Source of the DNA: Ornithodoros turicata
Taxonomy: Eukaryota; Arthropoda; Arachnida; Ixodida; Argasidae
Direction of reading: 5' to 3'
Length of the DNA stretch: 64,000 nucleotides
Assembly (NCBI RefSeq): GCF_037126465.1
Contig: NC_088210.1
Coordinates: 22,593,511-22,657,510 of the forward strand
Below the pieces are notes generated by a model that was not told the DNA's origin, did not search any database, and saw nothing but the letters and a program-made list of their open reading frames with translations. How positions within the stretch are numbered: position 1 is the stretch's first letter; each line of letters starts with the position of its first letter. Below, piece by piece: positions 10,961 through 22,590 of the stretch. The position numbers were made by a program, and so were the translations under genes.

Positions 10961-13357
10961 AGCAGTTCCGATCTAGGGCACAGAACGTGCAACTGCTTCA
11001 AAATTTATTCTGTTTTTTTTTAGCATATACTCGTGCAGGCGACAAAAGAAGTCGTCTCCCCGCACGCGCACGCAATTGAGCGAGCATTCTCTATATATGG
11101 TGTCTAGACTGTGTCTTCCTGTGCCTTCCTTGCACGCAAACGAGGCAAAATAGCAGCGTCGCATACTTGACGCTAAACTCGTTGAGCACGGCGCTGCATC
11201 CTTTTTCTGAAACGAGGCGCTTTGACATGGGAATCGTGACATCGTTCGTCCCAATGAATACAAATGGAGATACTTCCTCTCGTCTGCTCTGCTTGTGCTC
11301 GTGTAGAGATACAGTCGAGGTCACGCCGCTGTTTGCGTCAATTCACACCTATACGAGAGCTCTAAAGAGAAAGGGTCATCGTTGAAATCGAGACACTCGC
11401 GGTGACAACGACATTATTACGTCATGAGGACGGGGAACCATGACGATAATCATGATGATGACCATGATGATGAACCACATTGACGATTTGCCGATTGCGA
11501 CCGACAACTTTGGGACCTTGCCACCTTTTGGGAACAGGTGGTCGAGCCGACGCGGTTCTTGGCATATTCAAACGTGCACTCCAGGCTCCGGGACTGTTTT
11601 CAGTCGGACACGTCACAAACTGCTAGCTGGTAAAAAATATTTTTCCATACATTGAACTGATCAAGCGCAATAGACCTTGTATCGCCATCTGTAGGATGGG
11701 ACAAGCGTCAGAAAAGCAAGCGTCACCTGTGTACTGGCATCGAGGCGGAAGACCAGTCACAAGGACAAGCGTCACCTATATGTATTGGCATCATCGTGGA
11801 AGACCAGCCATATGGCCATATGGGGACAAGCGTCACCTGTGGCACGCAAGGAATCATGAGAACTTGGAGCGTCTTACAGCATTACGAGACGCGAAAAGGC
11901 GGAGGTAGAAGAAGAACAACAACATTCCAGGTGTGCGCAGTAGCATAGTCAGCCAGGGTAAGCCATAACCGAAGCAGGCGACAGAGCAGCGTCCCTCAAA
12001 GCTCCCATGCTGCTTTGCGCCGCGCGCATCTTTTCAAAATCGTGGATTAGTGGTGCTGGTGAAGCTCGGTCGCGTACCTTCAATTATTCTCGTTTTTTAT
12101 ACAAGGATCATGAGCGCAAGTTGTACCCTTGAGCCCTTGTACAAGTCGCTACTTTACTAACGTTCAGCAAGATTACCGAGTATCACCACCGACGCAGACG
12201 GACTCATACTGAACATATTGTGGCTGAGGAGACCTCCATCTGCGGCAGTGATTGTTTGAGCCTTGGAGAAACAAAAGCCAGTAGACAGACGGAGAACAAG
12301 AAATGCAGTTGGGAAAGTCAGCGGTGTGGCATATGTGCGTGGACCATCTAACAGCTTCTTCAACGAGTCAGCCGTGCCACCACTATATCACGCCGTGCTT
12401 CGCTATCTTGCTGTTTTGCGGGCCGTCGTACCTTTTCCTTCTTCTTCTTTTCTGCCTTTGCGCCGATAATAAGACATTGCTGTCTGGCTTTACTGCGAGA
12501 TGGTGCAGAAAAAAGAAGAAGCGGTTTTCTCCTGCCGTTTTCTGCGCCATATGGTCTTCGTAAAACACATTTCAGAAGTTGTATCTATTCCTCGCTTTTG
12601 TCGCTTACGTACAGCGTGCTAATGCGAGCCTCCGCAACACACCGCCTCCTCACTTTCATTGTTGCATGCATTGACGACGAGCTATCGTGATCGTCTGCAT
12701 GTACGCATACAAAAAAATGCCCTGTCGGGTATTTTACGTTTTCGCAATCTCGATTTATGTACGCTGTTTCTTCGAGATACAGATGGCGTGTACGCTACGA
12801 CCAACTCTTGGCGAGCGGGCTCACATCTTTTTCCTTCTACCACCATCATCATCATCATCATCCTCTTGGCAATCCTTCTGGTTCCTTAAATGATTAATTA
12901 CTGCACACAGACGGGTAGAAACTCCAGCGAACCTGTGAGGAAGTATGAAGGGAAGTGCGTGCCTCAGGACGGAAGCCACCGATATTTCGAACCGAGGCTG
13001 TTCTTTTTCGGGGTTCAGCCCGGCTCAGCTTCTCGCGTCCTGAGACACTTCCCTTCGCAATTACCGCACAGACGTCGTTTCGGAACTTTCCCGCAGCATT
13101 ACACACGCCGGTGTGCATAAAAAAAATTAAAATAAAAATGATAAAAGAATGATCTCCAAAGAAAAAAAAAAGCACGTCTTCAGCGACGGAACAGTCGCGT
13201 AAACAAAAACGGACTCTTTTTTTACAGCAGGTGACTGGAAGGGAACGCCGTATTGAGAAATGCAGCCCCTTTCGTAATGGAAAGTGTCGTTGTCGAAAAA
13301 TTGCAACCTCAAGGCGCCGTCCTATAGCTACGTCCAGCCGCGGCGAAAGCAGAGCAC
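10961..13357. other. No recognisable gene
   Basis: This stretch holds an irregular minisatellite (listed separately), an (ATC)n tract at about 12842-12862, and overlapping short frames on both strands. None of them resembles a known family. Confidence 0.5.
11700..11843. repeat. Irregular minisatellite, ~50-60 bp unit
   Basis: ACAAGCGTCA or GCAAGCGTCACCT recurs at about 11700, 11716, 11765 and 11825. The two longer copies share TATTGGCATC/TACTGGCATC and GGAAGACCAG. Unit lengths differ, so this is a decayed tandem array. Confidence 0.6.
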
Positions 13358-13674
13358 ACAATGTTTACATACCAGCTCCCGTGGCACAGTGGTCAGGATG
13401 ATCGCTTTCCTCGCCGAGACTGGGAGGTGACACGGGTTCGAATCCTGTCACCGGCTGTGCTGTCTGAGGTTTTCCCTGGGGTTTTCCGAAGACATTCCAG
13501 ACGAATGTCGGCACACAGTTCCCCCTGAAGTCGGCCCAGGACGTATACTAACCCCCCTGTCCCCCACTCCTTCCTGCTGTCCTCTCTCCATCTGTCCACG
13601 TCTGTACGCCGCTCATAGCCACAGTTGCTTCGCGGCGCTAACACAGAATTAAAAGAAAAAAAACAATGTTTACA
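13358..13674 (+). mobile_element. Complete tRNA-derived SINE with 12-bp target duplication
   Basis: The SINE (13370-13662) has an A-box-like GTGGCACAGTGG near 13381 and a B box GGTTCGAATCC (13434-13444). The body is CTGTGCTGTCTGAGG, GTCGGCACACAGTTCC, AAGTCGGCCCAGGACG, with a CTTCGCGGCGCTAACACAG end and an A-rich tail. Perfect direct repeats ACAATGTTTACA flank it at 13358-13369 and 13663-13674. It is the reference copy for the CTTCGCGGCGC-tail subtype and provides the empty site for the MITE insertion at 22.28 kb. Confidence 0.92.
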
Positions 13675-14424
13675 CGAGGTTGTGACGTTGTTTAGTCGTC
13701 GACCAATCGGGAGGAGCTTGCGTCACTATCGGAAACGGCTTCACTTCATCTCCTCTCGAAAGAGCGTTGTATGTGCAGTAGTGTATAAATCAGCGGTGTT
13801 TTCTATGGGACACACTTTGCATTGCCTCTCCCGAAATAGTGGACCGATCTTAACGATATCGATCTTGTTCGATAGGTTTTCGAAATTCGCTTTGAATGTA
13901 CGTGGCGGACTACTAGCTTTTCCAATTCGTGTTTCTAGGGACGTCACGAACGTACAGAAGAATGACCAAAATGTGCGACTCAACTTTCGAAGCACACTTT
14001 TGAAATACAAGCGGAATCTTGCACACAATGACGAAGCAAAAATCTTTCTACAACTCACCAATACGAGGAACATGTCTATCCAGTTCTCTCTTGTTGCTTG
14101 AAAGCCATATTTCGAAGCGCCCTCATGGTACCTTTAAAGGTACCATTGATGTACACTTCAAAGAGCTTAAGTGATTAGGTTTGATTTAGAAGCGGAAAGA
14201 AAAAAAAAAGAAAATGGAAGCTTAAGCGATATCGGCAAGGTATCGCATTGATGCATTCGTTTCCAACAAACAGAGTAGAAAAGTAGAGATAAAGTGAACA
14301 GGCAAAAAAATGGTCAGCAGTGATCTTGGAGCGGGACTCATCCTTGTACGTAAACGCCCGCGTGGCAGAGATGAACAATACCTAAACTCGCCTATTGCTT
14401 TAGTATGAGCGTGGACAGACGACG
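13675..14424. other. No recognisable gene; one 22-bp palindrome
   Basis: A 158-codon plus-strand frame starts inside the SINE tail and has no recognisable domain. A perfect 22-bp palindrome, ATGGTACCTTTAAAGGTACC plus AT, lies at 14125-14146. Confidence 0.5.
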
Positions 14425-14426
14425 TA

Positions 14427-15240
14427 TAAGGGTCGTTCAAAGTAGACCGAGACTTTTATTTCTTTAAATACAATGGAAAATTCGGGAAGCACCAGAGTAC
14501 GTCAGTTTTTCAAAGTACCTACTCATCGTGCGCATCTATAGACCGTTGCCATCGCTGTGGCAATTCTTTCATGCCTTAGGCGTAGAGAGAAGTGAGCTGC
14601 TCTCATAGCCACTGTAGGACATCTTTCTGGAGGGCTTCTTCTGCGTGGAACATCTTTCCTCCAAGGCAATCTTTAAGGGGCCCAAACAAATGGTCATCGC
14701 TTCGGGATAAATCGCTGCTGTAAGGGGCACGGAGCAAAACCTCCCAGCGCATTTCGGCCAGGGTAGCTAACGTCAAATTCGCCGTGTGAGGCAAGGCATT
14801 GTCATGAAGAAGAACGACCCTTCCGGACGACATCGCTGGCCTTTTCTGGCAGATTGAGTTTCATACGTCACCCTTTATCGATGTGGAGTAGTACTGGGCA
14901 TTAATCGTGACCCCTTGCTTCATGAAGTTCAGATGAATGACACCCTGCATGCCCCAGAAGACAGTTCCTGTGGACTTCCCAGTAGACTGCGGCATCTTGC
15001 TTTTTCTTTTGCGGCGGGGAAGCGCTATGGTCGTCGTTCCATGCCGCGTCTTTTTGTCTCTGAGGTGCAATGATGCATCCAGGTTTCATTACATGTAATG
15101 ACTGATTGCAAAATGCGCCTCCCTTGGATTGAACCGGTTCAGCAGCTGCTCAGAGACCGTCGTGCGCAACCTTTTCTAGTTACAGGTGACGTGCCGGGGA
15201 ACTCATCCTGAGCATACTTTGTGGAACAGTATGCGCTCCT
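14427..15240 (-). pseudogene. mariner transposase relic
   Basis: Minus-strand frames read as the C-terminal two thirds of a mariner (Tc1/mariner superfamily) transposase. About 14990-15100 gives NETWMHH...SETKRRGMEW-like sequence, then KSTGTVFWGMQGVIHLNFM and GVTINAQYY, then LLHDNALPHTA and APYSSDLSRSDDHLFGPLK near 14690-14800. A PQRWQRSIDAHDEYFEK-like C-terminus follows at about 14510-14570. The last two catalytic aspartates (HDN and RSDDHLF) are visible; the first (GDETW in the family) reads CNETW. Frameshifts and stops break the frame. The left end (AGGGTCGTTCAAAG-TAGACCGAGACTTTTATTTC) looks like a terminal repeat. No matching right terminus or N-terminal DNA-binding part is seen. Confidence 0.85.
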
Positions 15241-17369
15241 GAATGATTGACTCTCCACTATACAGTGTCCCAAACTGTTACTCCCCGTGTCCCCGGTTCT
15301 CGAGGATGATTGCTCAACTTACTCTTGCGATGTTTACTGGCGTGACTGCAGTCGAACGAACGTATCCATGTGGTTCATTCGTCACCATATATCAGGTCCT
15401 TCGCCAAACTGTCTGCGCCAAAAAACGATCATTAGCCGAGGCAGGCTATATGCAAACATGGACGACACAGACACGCACGCCACTAACGCCCAAGGGTCAG
15501 CAACATTCGTACACTTTTACCATTCGTTTCTTTCCTATATTGGGCCTGTAATCTTTGCATAACCGCAGCTTGTTTGATGTTCTCCGTCGCAAGGAACTTG
15601 CATCATGCACCGCTGTTCCACAACTATACAGATACACTGACCCGCCGCTGACCAGAGAAGTATTGCACTTCGTCCCCCGAAAGTTTTATTGAATTACATT
15701 TACTCATTGATTTTTTCAGAGTAAACGACTCGATCAACCTTGAACAACCTTTGTAGAACACGCGGTCGTAAATGCAACATTTTTGTCCCACGAATGAAGA
15801 GCATTGCACACGCATGCCGCCGCGTAGGTGTCCTCATGTATTTGCGGAAACACTAATCGACATCGCGCTCAGTACCCAACTAAGGCGCTAAATAGAAGTC
15901 AGTCCTGTAATTATTGACTGATCAAAAATGCCCTGATAATGCCGCTTTTTTTTTTTTACGGACTAATCTAATGGAGGCAAAAGGGAAGGTACACTCAGCA
16001 GTAGAATTCATTACATCAGCCAATTGTGTTCTTTCCTGCGAGAGCTGTCTGAGACAGCAATTTGACATTTTTCATGCGTTTTTTTTTTTCTTCTTCTTCT
16101 TATGGATCGGCATAAAGGTTCTTGCAACGTGCAAGAACCCTTTTTTTTTTCACCCGAGCGCGATCTCTTACTTTTCGGTTGTTCCGTGCGAAGACACGCC
16201 TGCTAATCGTTTTCTGGTACATTGTCGGTAATTGCTCTCATTACCGTAATGCAGAATTAATGTCTCGCTGGCATTCGGGACGCAATCTCGTGCGAGGTTG
16301 TTCTTTCTTCAGTCGTACCGATCGCTCTCATTTCTTCTAAATGCATGTTTATTTTTATTTATTTAATTTTTTTTCTGTCATCGCGCGATGGTTCCTTTAC
16401 CCATCCGTGCTTTTTATACACTACTAAACGATCGTTACGCCATCTTGTTCAACGGGCTACTATTTTCGAAATGGACACGTATACAGCTGCATGAATGCTG
16501 AGCTGCTGTACATGTCATTGCAATGCGACACAAACTGTGTCTATACGAAAAAAAAAAAAAAAGAAAAAAAGAAAGAAGAAAAAGAAAAAGAAAAGACAAG
16601 TAGGCTTAATTCGAAAGGTCTGTTAATCTGTACTTTCCACATGGCCTTTTTGTTTGTTTGCGTGGGCTGCTTTGTTTGTTCCTCAATGGTGATCGATAGC
16701 AGGGTATATCTACCTTATCGACCCTCCGAAATATGTCGGAATCGACTTTGCAGCAGGAGCACAGCAGTTTGTTTTACGCCTCTCGGGTCTAAATGTCTTT
16801 AAAACTGTCCGTAAAAAGAGAGAGGGAGTATATCGGGGAGCACTTCCAGTTTTGAGTCTCCCTAGATGGTAATTAATTACTCCCTATATGAGTCGGGTGA
16901 CCCGGGAGATTTACCCCGTAGCAATGCAAATGCAAGCTCGGAAACCGTTTTTGGTATTTTTCGAGCATTTGGGTCATACTGTCAGGATTACATGGGTTCT
17001 TGGGTTACATTCGGGGTACTCTTCAGGCATCTTTCGGGCATTTCGGTGTCAGAAGAGACTTATAGATTACTAATTTTCTGCTCAAGATGTGGTGCACGCC
17101 AGTTCCTTTTTCCTGCCATAGAAATGATTTTATCTTTTATGCTACGCAGTGGATTTTTTACACCTTTCGGGTGTAAATGTCATGTCCTACGACACAAACC
17201 TTCGCTGAGTAAGTTTCACACGATATCGAAGGATGTTTTGGAAAACATGTTTAAAGATGGTATCTACAAAAAGTACCTCTTCAAAGGGCATATTTTACGG
17301 AAAACACAATTTAACGGGGATGTATTTCATTTAAAACACTGTTTCAGATAAATGTATTATCTGGCTAAC
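15241..17369. other. No recognisable gene; possible family E relic near 16.8 kb
   Basis: The region is T- and A-rich with short homopolymers. GAGGGAGTATATC, TTTGAGTCTCCC and AATTACTCCC at about 16825-16890 match the family E word order. A 161-codon frame at 16866-17351 overlaps this relic and shows no domain. Confidence 0.4.
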
Positions 17370-17461
17370 ATGTCATTCAACACTGATTGATTGATTGGTT
17401 GATTTTAAAAGAAAAAAATGAATGAGAATGAATGAATGAATGAGAATGTCGTTCAACACTG
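17370..17461 (-). mobile_element. Retroposon tag with 16-bp target duplication
   Basis: A 60-bp insert (17386-17445) is flanked by ATGTCATTCAACACTG and ATGTCGTTCAACACTG (one mismatch). It contains GATTGATTGATTGGTTGATT and TTTAAAAGAAAAAAATG; on the minus strand this is CATTTTTTTCTTTTAAAA with a (TCAA)n tail. Two other copies lie at 44.1 and 44.4 kb. It is interpreted as the extreme 3' end of a LINE or SINE. Confidence 0.7.
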
Positions 17462-20400
17462 TTGTTGCACCTTCCAGTTGAACCTGTAGAATAAACAAAA
17501 ATATTTACTAAAAAACACCCCTATTACACGCTGAAAGGTCTAAAAGAATACCGTGTGGGTGCGAAAGTTACAGGGAGAAGAAAAAAAAAACAATGCGTAG
17601 TGTAGTTTCTGTCGGCAAAATTACTCATGATGAGCACTGCGCGCATGAATTTCTATCAAGGTACCATCACATAATGATATGCAGATGAACGATGGGAATG
17701 ACGTCACGCAGTGTTGATTCGGCATAATGGGATGTCAGTTGACAGGCTGTGATGTTAACAAGGAATGACAAATCGTTACAGAATCATAGTTATCCGATGG
17801 AGTGATGCTGATATTGGATGATGTAAACGACATTTTGACGCCACGTGATTGGGCAGAATAAATGCCTAATGACGGAGTGTAACGTCCTTTTTTTTTTTTT
17901 TAATGACAGGGTAGGCGTCGTAATCTATCCTAACCTACGACCTCATAATAGGCCGTGATATGCATAATACGTAATGGTCATGACATCACAAACAAAATAG
18001 TAGTTTTACAAAGAAACAAGGAAACAATAATCAGAATAAATAACGAAATAAACAAAAGGCAAAGTAGAGATTGATTGATTTGTAAAAGAAGACAATGGAG
18101 GAAATCGCCTAAGTGACAACGCTAATCTACTCGTTGATTATTATCATTAGTAGGATTAGCAGTAATATTAGTAGTAGCTCTGTGTTACATCGTATTGAAA
18201 TTGTATTACAGTATACTTTGGCTCATATCCCGAACAGTATAGCGGTATTTCTGTTCTAATAAGAAACAAAAACGAATTTGAATTTTAAAATTATTATAAA
18301 ATTAAGTTAATAGGCTTGCTAGTCGGGTGAAAATTTAAAAAGAGAAAGAGGAAGTCCACTTCACGTTGCAATTCATGTCAAAGGTCGTAAAGCTCACCAC
18401 CATCCAGGAATCTGAGAAGGCAGTTCTTCTCGTTCTGAGTTTGATCATGAGCGAGCGCCGATAACTTTCCCCAGGAAGAGCATTTCAGTCGTTGTTTGCA
18501 AGAAAAAAAAAAGAAAAAAAAAAAGAAAAACAGAAAAAAAAGAAAAAAAAAAATCGTCGTCTCACACGTTATGCGTAGTGCAGGGTACAACTGGCGTGAG
18601 ATTGATTTCGAAGGAGGTCTTCATGCCGAGTCCGTGAATGATGAATGAATTCATGTCCCGTGCACTTCCAACGACCATCCATCCATTCGTGAAGGCGCAG
18701 CGTTTTTTTCCACTGTGGATTCGGCAGCAGTTGCTGTTCAGCTGCAATCCCATTCCGGATAAAGTTCTATGCGGGCCTATTTTGGGACCAAATTTCAAAG
18801 CTCATCAACAGAGGGCGACCGTTGTTCACGGGCGTGGTTCATACAGTGTCAACGTATTTTTCTTGCGATAAAGTACACCCTATATTGTTCGTGTAAAGTG
18901 TAACGTTCAAATTCATTCTTGCGTGCCACTGACTAAGTGCGAACAAGCATCGGAGCCGCAAAAGAATACAACGACTTGCATCACATGACTGTGAACAAGC
19001 TGTCTAAATGAAGTGCTTTGAGGACTCCCACAAAAGGAAAAAAAAAAAAAAAAAAAAGTGACGGCTTATTTAAATGTTACTTGGCACGTCTAACGTTCTA
19101 CGAAGAGAGAGTCAAAAAAAAATCTTGCAACACTACAGAGAAAGCAAACTGATTGAGTCTTGTTCGAGTTTTTTCGTTTGTTTTTTTACGAATGTACATA
19201 AAAAATCGTCTTCATGCTGCGGTCGCATTGCGGGCCCTAACATGAGGCAGCAGTGGCGATTGAGGAGTCAAGATGGTTATGCAATAGGACAGTCGATTGG
19301 CACATGCTTTGATATATATATATATATATATATATATCGGGTGCAGGTGGTTAAAGATTAAAAAACAAAAAAAAAAGACAAGAAGACACTCTTGCCACAC
19401 TCTAAGATGCAGAAGACCATAACATGTGTTTTAAAATAATCGCAGATGACGTCATCGTGTGAAAGAGAAAAAGAAGAAATGCACAGGCATGTGTAATATG
19501 CAGGGGGCAATAAAACATGAAACAAAAAGAACAAAAAAGCGATGTGTAGAATTCCCATGCGACGAATCCTGCTGAAAGTGGACTTCGCATGCCCTCAGAA
19601 GAACGTGAGCGTAAAACTAGAAAAATAGCAAATACCAACAATAACAGAAGAGGAAGCAGAATATTTTCCGCCCAGCATCTGTTTCCTTCTTATTTATGTT
19701 TTTTACCCAGTTGGAGCAAGCTCTCTCTCTCTCGGTGCACCTTCACCGAGGACACGGAGAGGAGCGTGAGATTTTTTTACTCGCAAAATGCGCTCTCGTA
19801 CTGAACGGGTTGAGAAGTGCTCAGAGCACGCGGTATAAACATACAAAAAGTTTAAAAAAAAACTCTGGGTAGGGTAGGAGAAAAAATAGACAAGTCTATT
19901 GTGAATCAACGGTAGTGCTCTTCTGGCTCCGGTAGGGGGTCCCATAGTAGTAAAAATGAAGCAATAATAAAATGAGCGCTAGTGCTGGGACCCAAAGGGT
20001 TGGAGCCGTACGATAAAAAAATAGGGGTACGGCTGACAAAAAAAACTAAAAAAAAAGAGAGAAAGTCTCTGTGGGGACTGTTAGGTCAGTGAACTTTTTT
20101 TGCGAAGGATTTTTTCTGCGAGGATGCGGAGTAGATGGGGTGGGTAACTTTTTCGTACAGTGTGTTCACTGTTCCGTTATAATGTGGGATTTTCGGCACT
20201 GTATGTGTCCATGTTTACCCGGGTTGAACGCACTCCACCGCATTGCATCCGTTAGTGGAAAACTCGAGCGTCGTCATCCGAGGTGTCGCCCATGAACGGC
20301 ATCCAAAGGTAAGCAATGGACATGAACCGAATATATTCACGCGTGCGGCAAGCGAGAAGAAGAAGAAGAAGAGAGAGAAAAAAAAAGAAGAAAGATAACT

Positions 20401-20708
20401 GCTCCGGGAACGGAAGATCCGTTGAGTCTTCTGTTGAGCGTTCGCACGCCGTCAGAATATCCTGAGCGGCGTATACGTATCGCAGACGACACCATTGGCC
20501 CTGTCGTCTGCTGTTCGGAATATCTCGTGACTGAGCAGCAGGATATTCTTCGTTGTTAGAAGAGCACGAAAAGAACGACAGTGGCAGCAGAAAGCGCCGA
20601 CGTCTTGCGCATCTTCCGCTGGAGTATTCTAGGGGATGTGTTTTACAGACACACAGGGAAGTGTTTTACGTAACGCATAAAACGAGATCACAACGAAACA
20701 TCAACTCA
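17462..20708. other. No recognisable gene; simple repeats
   Basis: The stretch is AT-rich with poly-A or A-rich tracts (about 18500-18552 and 19036-19058) and a (TA)n run (about 19313-19337). An ATTGATTGATTTGTAAAAGAAG string near 18070 resembles the retroposon tag at 17.4 kb but lacks a clear target duplication. Open frames are short. Confidence 0.5.
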
Positions 20709-20821
20709 CACGCTCTAAAAAAACAGAACTTCGTCGCATAGCGCGCTGTGCGCCAGTCATTGCCACGAATGACAGAGCTATCGCTTCTGACTCGAAGAGA
20801 GTGGGGGGCGTACGCCTTTTT
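20709..20821. mobile_element. Family B MITE, left half
   Basis: CGCTCTAAAAAAACAGAACT, GCGCCAGTCATTGCCACGAA, ATCGCTTCTGACTCGAAGAG and GGCGTACGCC are present. It breaks just inside the core, where a fragment of another MITE's left arm begins. Confidence 0.8.
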
Positions 20822-21188
20822 ACCACCTAGCACGCTCTACACTCTAAAAACAGAACTTCACCGCATAGCACGCTGGGAGCCAACTATTGCCACGAATGAT
20901 ACGGTTATCGCTTCGGATTCGAGGAGAAAGGTGGGTGTACGCCCTTTTGTGGCAATTTGAACATATGAAAATTGTCACAAAAAGGCGTACGCCCCCGTCT
21001 CTCTTCGAATCAGAAGCGATAACCATATCATTCTTGGCAATGGTTGGCGCACAGTGTGCTACGCGGTGAAGTTCTGTTTTTAGAGTGTAGGCCAACCGAT
21101 ATACATGCAGAGTGACATCTCTGTCACTCTTGATTTGCGGAAATCGCGGGACGTACGCTTTTTTGCGACAATTAACGTAACTGTATAA
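20822..21188. mobile_element. Family C MITE split by a family B MITE
   Basis: A left-arm piece, ACCACCTAGCACGCTC (20822-20837), and a following piece, GGCCAACCGATATACATGC (from 21090) through GGACGTACGC, together make one family C arm. They are separated by a complete family B copy flanked by TA on both sides. The split is at the conserved CTCCTA/GCCAACC junction. The right arm of the host is lost into the LINE relic. Confidence 0.65.
20840..21087. mobile_element. Family B MITE, complete, nested, TA target duplication
   Basis: CACTCTAAAAACAGAACTTC to TTCTGTTTTTAGAGTG, with TA at 20838-20839 and 21088-21089. The inner cores are GGTGTACGCC (left) and GGCGTACGCC (right). It is inserted inside a family C copy. 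Confidence 0.92.
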
Positions 21189-21918
21189 GTGCAACAAATA
21201 CGCTATAAAAAAAACTAGGGGAAGGGTGATGCCGAAATAGCTTCCCGTTGTTGGCCATACACGAGTGGGCATCGTCACGACTACAGCAAAATAAAAAATA
21301 AAAAATTGAAAAAATAGGAAGATGAGAGTTGAAGGGTGAGGTATAGGCAGGATGAACGGTACTGATGAGACGAAATTGCACTGTGGATGGGAAGTGCACT
21401 AGAGGGGACTTTGCACGAGGCCCGTTTCTTGGAGGAAACGCACGAGGTTGCGAGTTTGGATAGTTCGTTCTGCAGGAGAACCTTCGGGGAATAGGATGTC
21501 CGTCATTATGCCAGGCCTGGAGTGTGGGAGGTGGGTTTCCCGCGTAGTGTGGTATGCGTGGCATTCTGTCAGGATATGTTCGATAGTTTTCGGGTGATGA
21601 CAGTGACTGCAACTAGAATCCTCCCTATAGAGCCGATCTTAAATAGCTGCGAGTTCGTGGACGCAGATCCCGTGCGTAGCCGATGGAGCAGTGTCTGTAT
21701 GACTCGGGGAAAGCCTTTCATGGGAACGGAAGGTCGGTGATTTTGCATGATGTCCTGTATGTCAGGATGACACACTTCATCTAGCTTCTTAATGCAGCGG
21801 CCATGCGCTATATGCATGTCAGTGTCGGCCGGAACTGGCAAGGATGGGTTGTGCTGAGGATGCTATAGCTGGTCCGCTCGTTCGTTGCCCCTGATGCCGA
21901 CATGAGGCGGGATCCCTA
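21189..21918 (-). pseudogene. LINE ORF2 3' relic (RNase H end and zinc knuckle)
   Basis: Read on the minus strand, 21910-21868 encodes GIPPHVGIRGNERAD, the end of a LINE RNase H domain (H-x-GI-x-GNE-x-AD). About 21841-21620 encodes the post-RNase H linker with LLHRLRTGSASTNS. A shifted frame near 21613-21560 encodes CSHCHHPKTIEHILTEC, a C-x2-C-x7-H-x4-C knuckle with the same spacing as the 37.6-kb LINE. Downstream frames give TNLVRFLQETGL-like sequence. The copy is 5'-truncated at a MITE and frameshifted. It ends in GGGAAGCTATTTCGGCATCA and a short T-rich end near 21205. The clade is probably I/R1-like. Confidence 0.8.
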
Positions 21919-21920
21919 CA

Positions 21921-22144
21921 AACAGGCCTTCACCACATAGCACACTCTTAGCCAATCCCCATCTAAAATGACAGATTGGTTAAAAACGAAAGAGGCGCAC
22001 GCCTTTTTGGAACACTTATGCAGTTCAAAAAAAGGCGTACGCCCCCCGCATTCCACAAATCACAAAGCAGGAATGATGAAGATACCTTTCTGCGCAGTGG
22101 TTGGCCTTCACCGTGCTGTGTGTTGAAGTTCCGTTTTTAGAGTG
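21921..22144. mobile_element. Family C MITE
   Basis: CTTCACCACATAGCACACTC at the left, GGCGCACGCC and GGCGTACGCC cores, and CCGTTTTTAGAGTG at the right. The first bases of the left terminus are missing at the LINE junction. The loop contains GGAACACTTATGCAGTTC. Confidence 0.8.
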
Positions 22145-22154
22145 TAAGGGAGGA

Positions 22155-22206
22155 AAATGATGCCATTCGGTATGATGATTGGTTAGGAGATTGCTATGCG
22201 GTGAAG
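22155..22206. repeat. MITE right-arm fragment
   Basis: CATTCGGTATGATGATTGG, TTAGGAGATTGCTATGCGG and TGAAGCC match the right arm of families A and D. The terminus is replaced by a CACCACCACCACCATC run. Confidence 0.6.
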
Positions 22207-22246
22207 CCACTCACCGTCACCACCACCACCACCACCATCAGTTTTA

Positions 22247-22590
22247 AGAAAACGCCGGCTGTGCTGTCTGGGTGTTTTCCCTACACTCTTACAAATGAAC
22301 TTCACCACATAGCACGCTCCTAGCCAACGATAATCCCGAGTGACATCGTTCTCTCCCCCAATTTGTTGAAAACGGGAGGCGTACGCCTTTTTGTGACACC
22401 TGTGCTGAAATGTTAATTCTCATAAAAAGGCGTACGCCCCACAAGTCAAGAGTGATAGAGGTAACACACTGTACAGAGGTTGGCCTTCAGCGTGCTATGT
22501 GATGAAGCTTTGTTCTGTGAGTGTGGGTTTTCCTCGGACGCCTGCACAGTTCCCTGTGAAGTCGGACCAGGACGCACGAGCCTGGTAGTG
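22247..22590 (+). mobile_element. SINE split by a MITE
   Basis: GCCGGCTGTGCTGTCTGGGTGTTTTCCC (22251-22281 region) and GGTTTTCCTCGGACGC...AAGTCGGACCAGGACGCACG (22526-22585) are consecutive parts of the SINE body as seen at 13.48 kb. They are interrupted by a family C MITE at 22284-22523. The uninterrupted site in the 13.4-kb SINE reads TTTTCCCTGGGGTTTTCC. Confidence 0.75.
22284..22523. mobile_element. Family C MITE inserted into a SINE
   Basis: CACTCTTACAAATGAACTTC to TTTGTTCTGTGAGTG, flanked by TA and TG. GGCGTACGCC occurs twice. Comparison with an intact SINE shows a TG target duplicated (left copy now TA). Confidence 0.88.

Noticed and set aside
13425..13450. B-box sequence as a real tRNA gene
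   Set aside because: The surrounding sequence continues into the SINE body and tail with a 12-bp target duplication. A cloverleaf 3' acceptor stem is not formed.
18590..18900. GCAGGGTACAACTGG and a right-side TACACCCTATAT as terminal inverted repeats of a DNA transposon
   Set aside because: The match is too short and interrupted. There is no target duplication and no coding remnant.
21355..21400. CTGATGAGACGAAA resembles a hammerhead ribozyme core
   Set aside because: Stem II would be a single base pair, stem III has a mismatch next to the cleavage site, and no stem I partner is visible. It lies in a LINE relic 3' region. Chance match.
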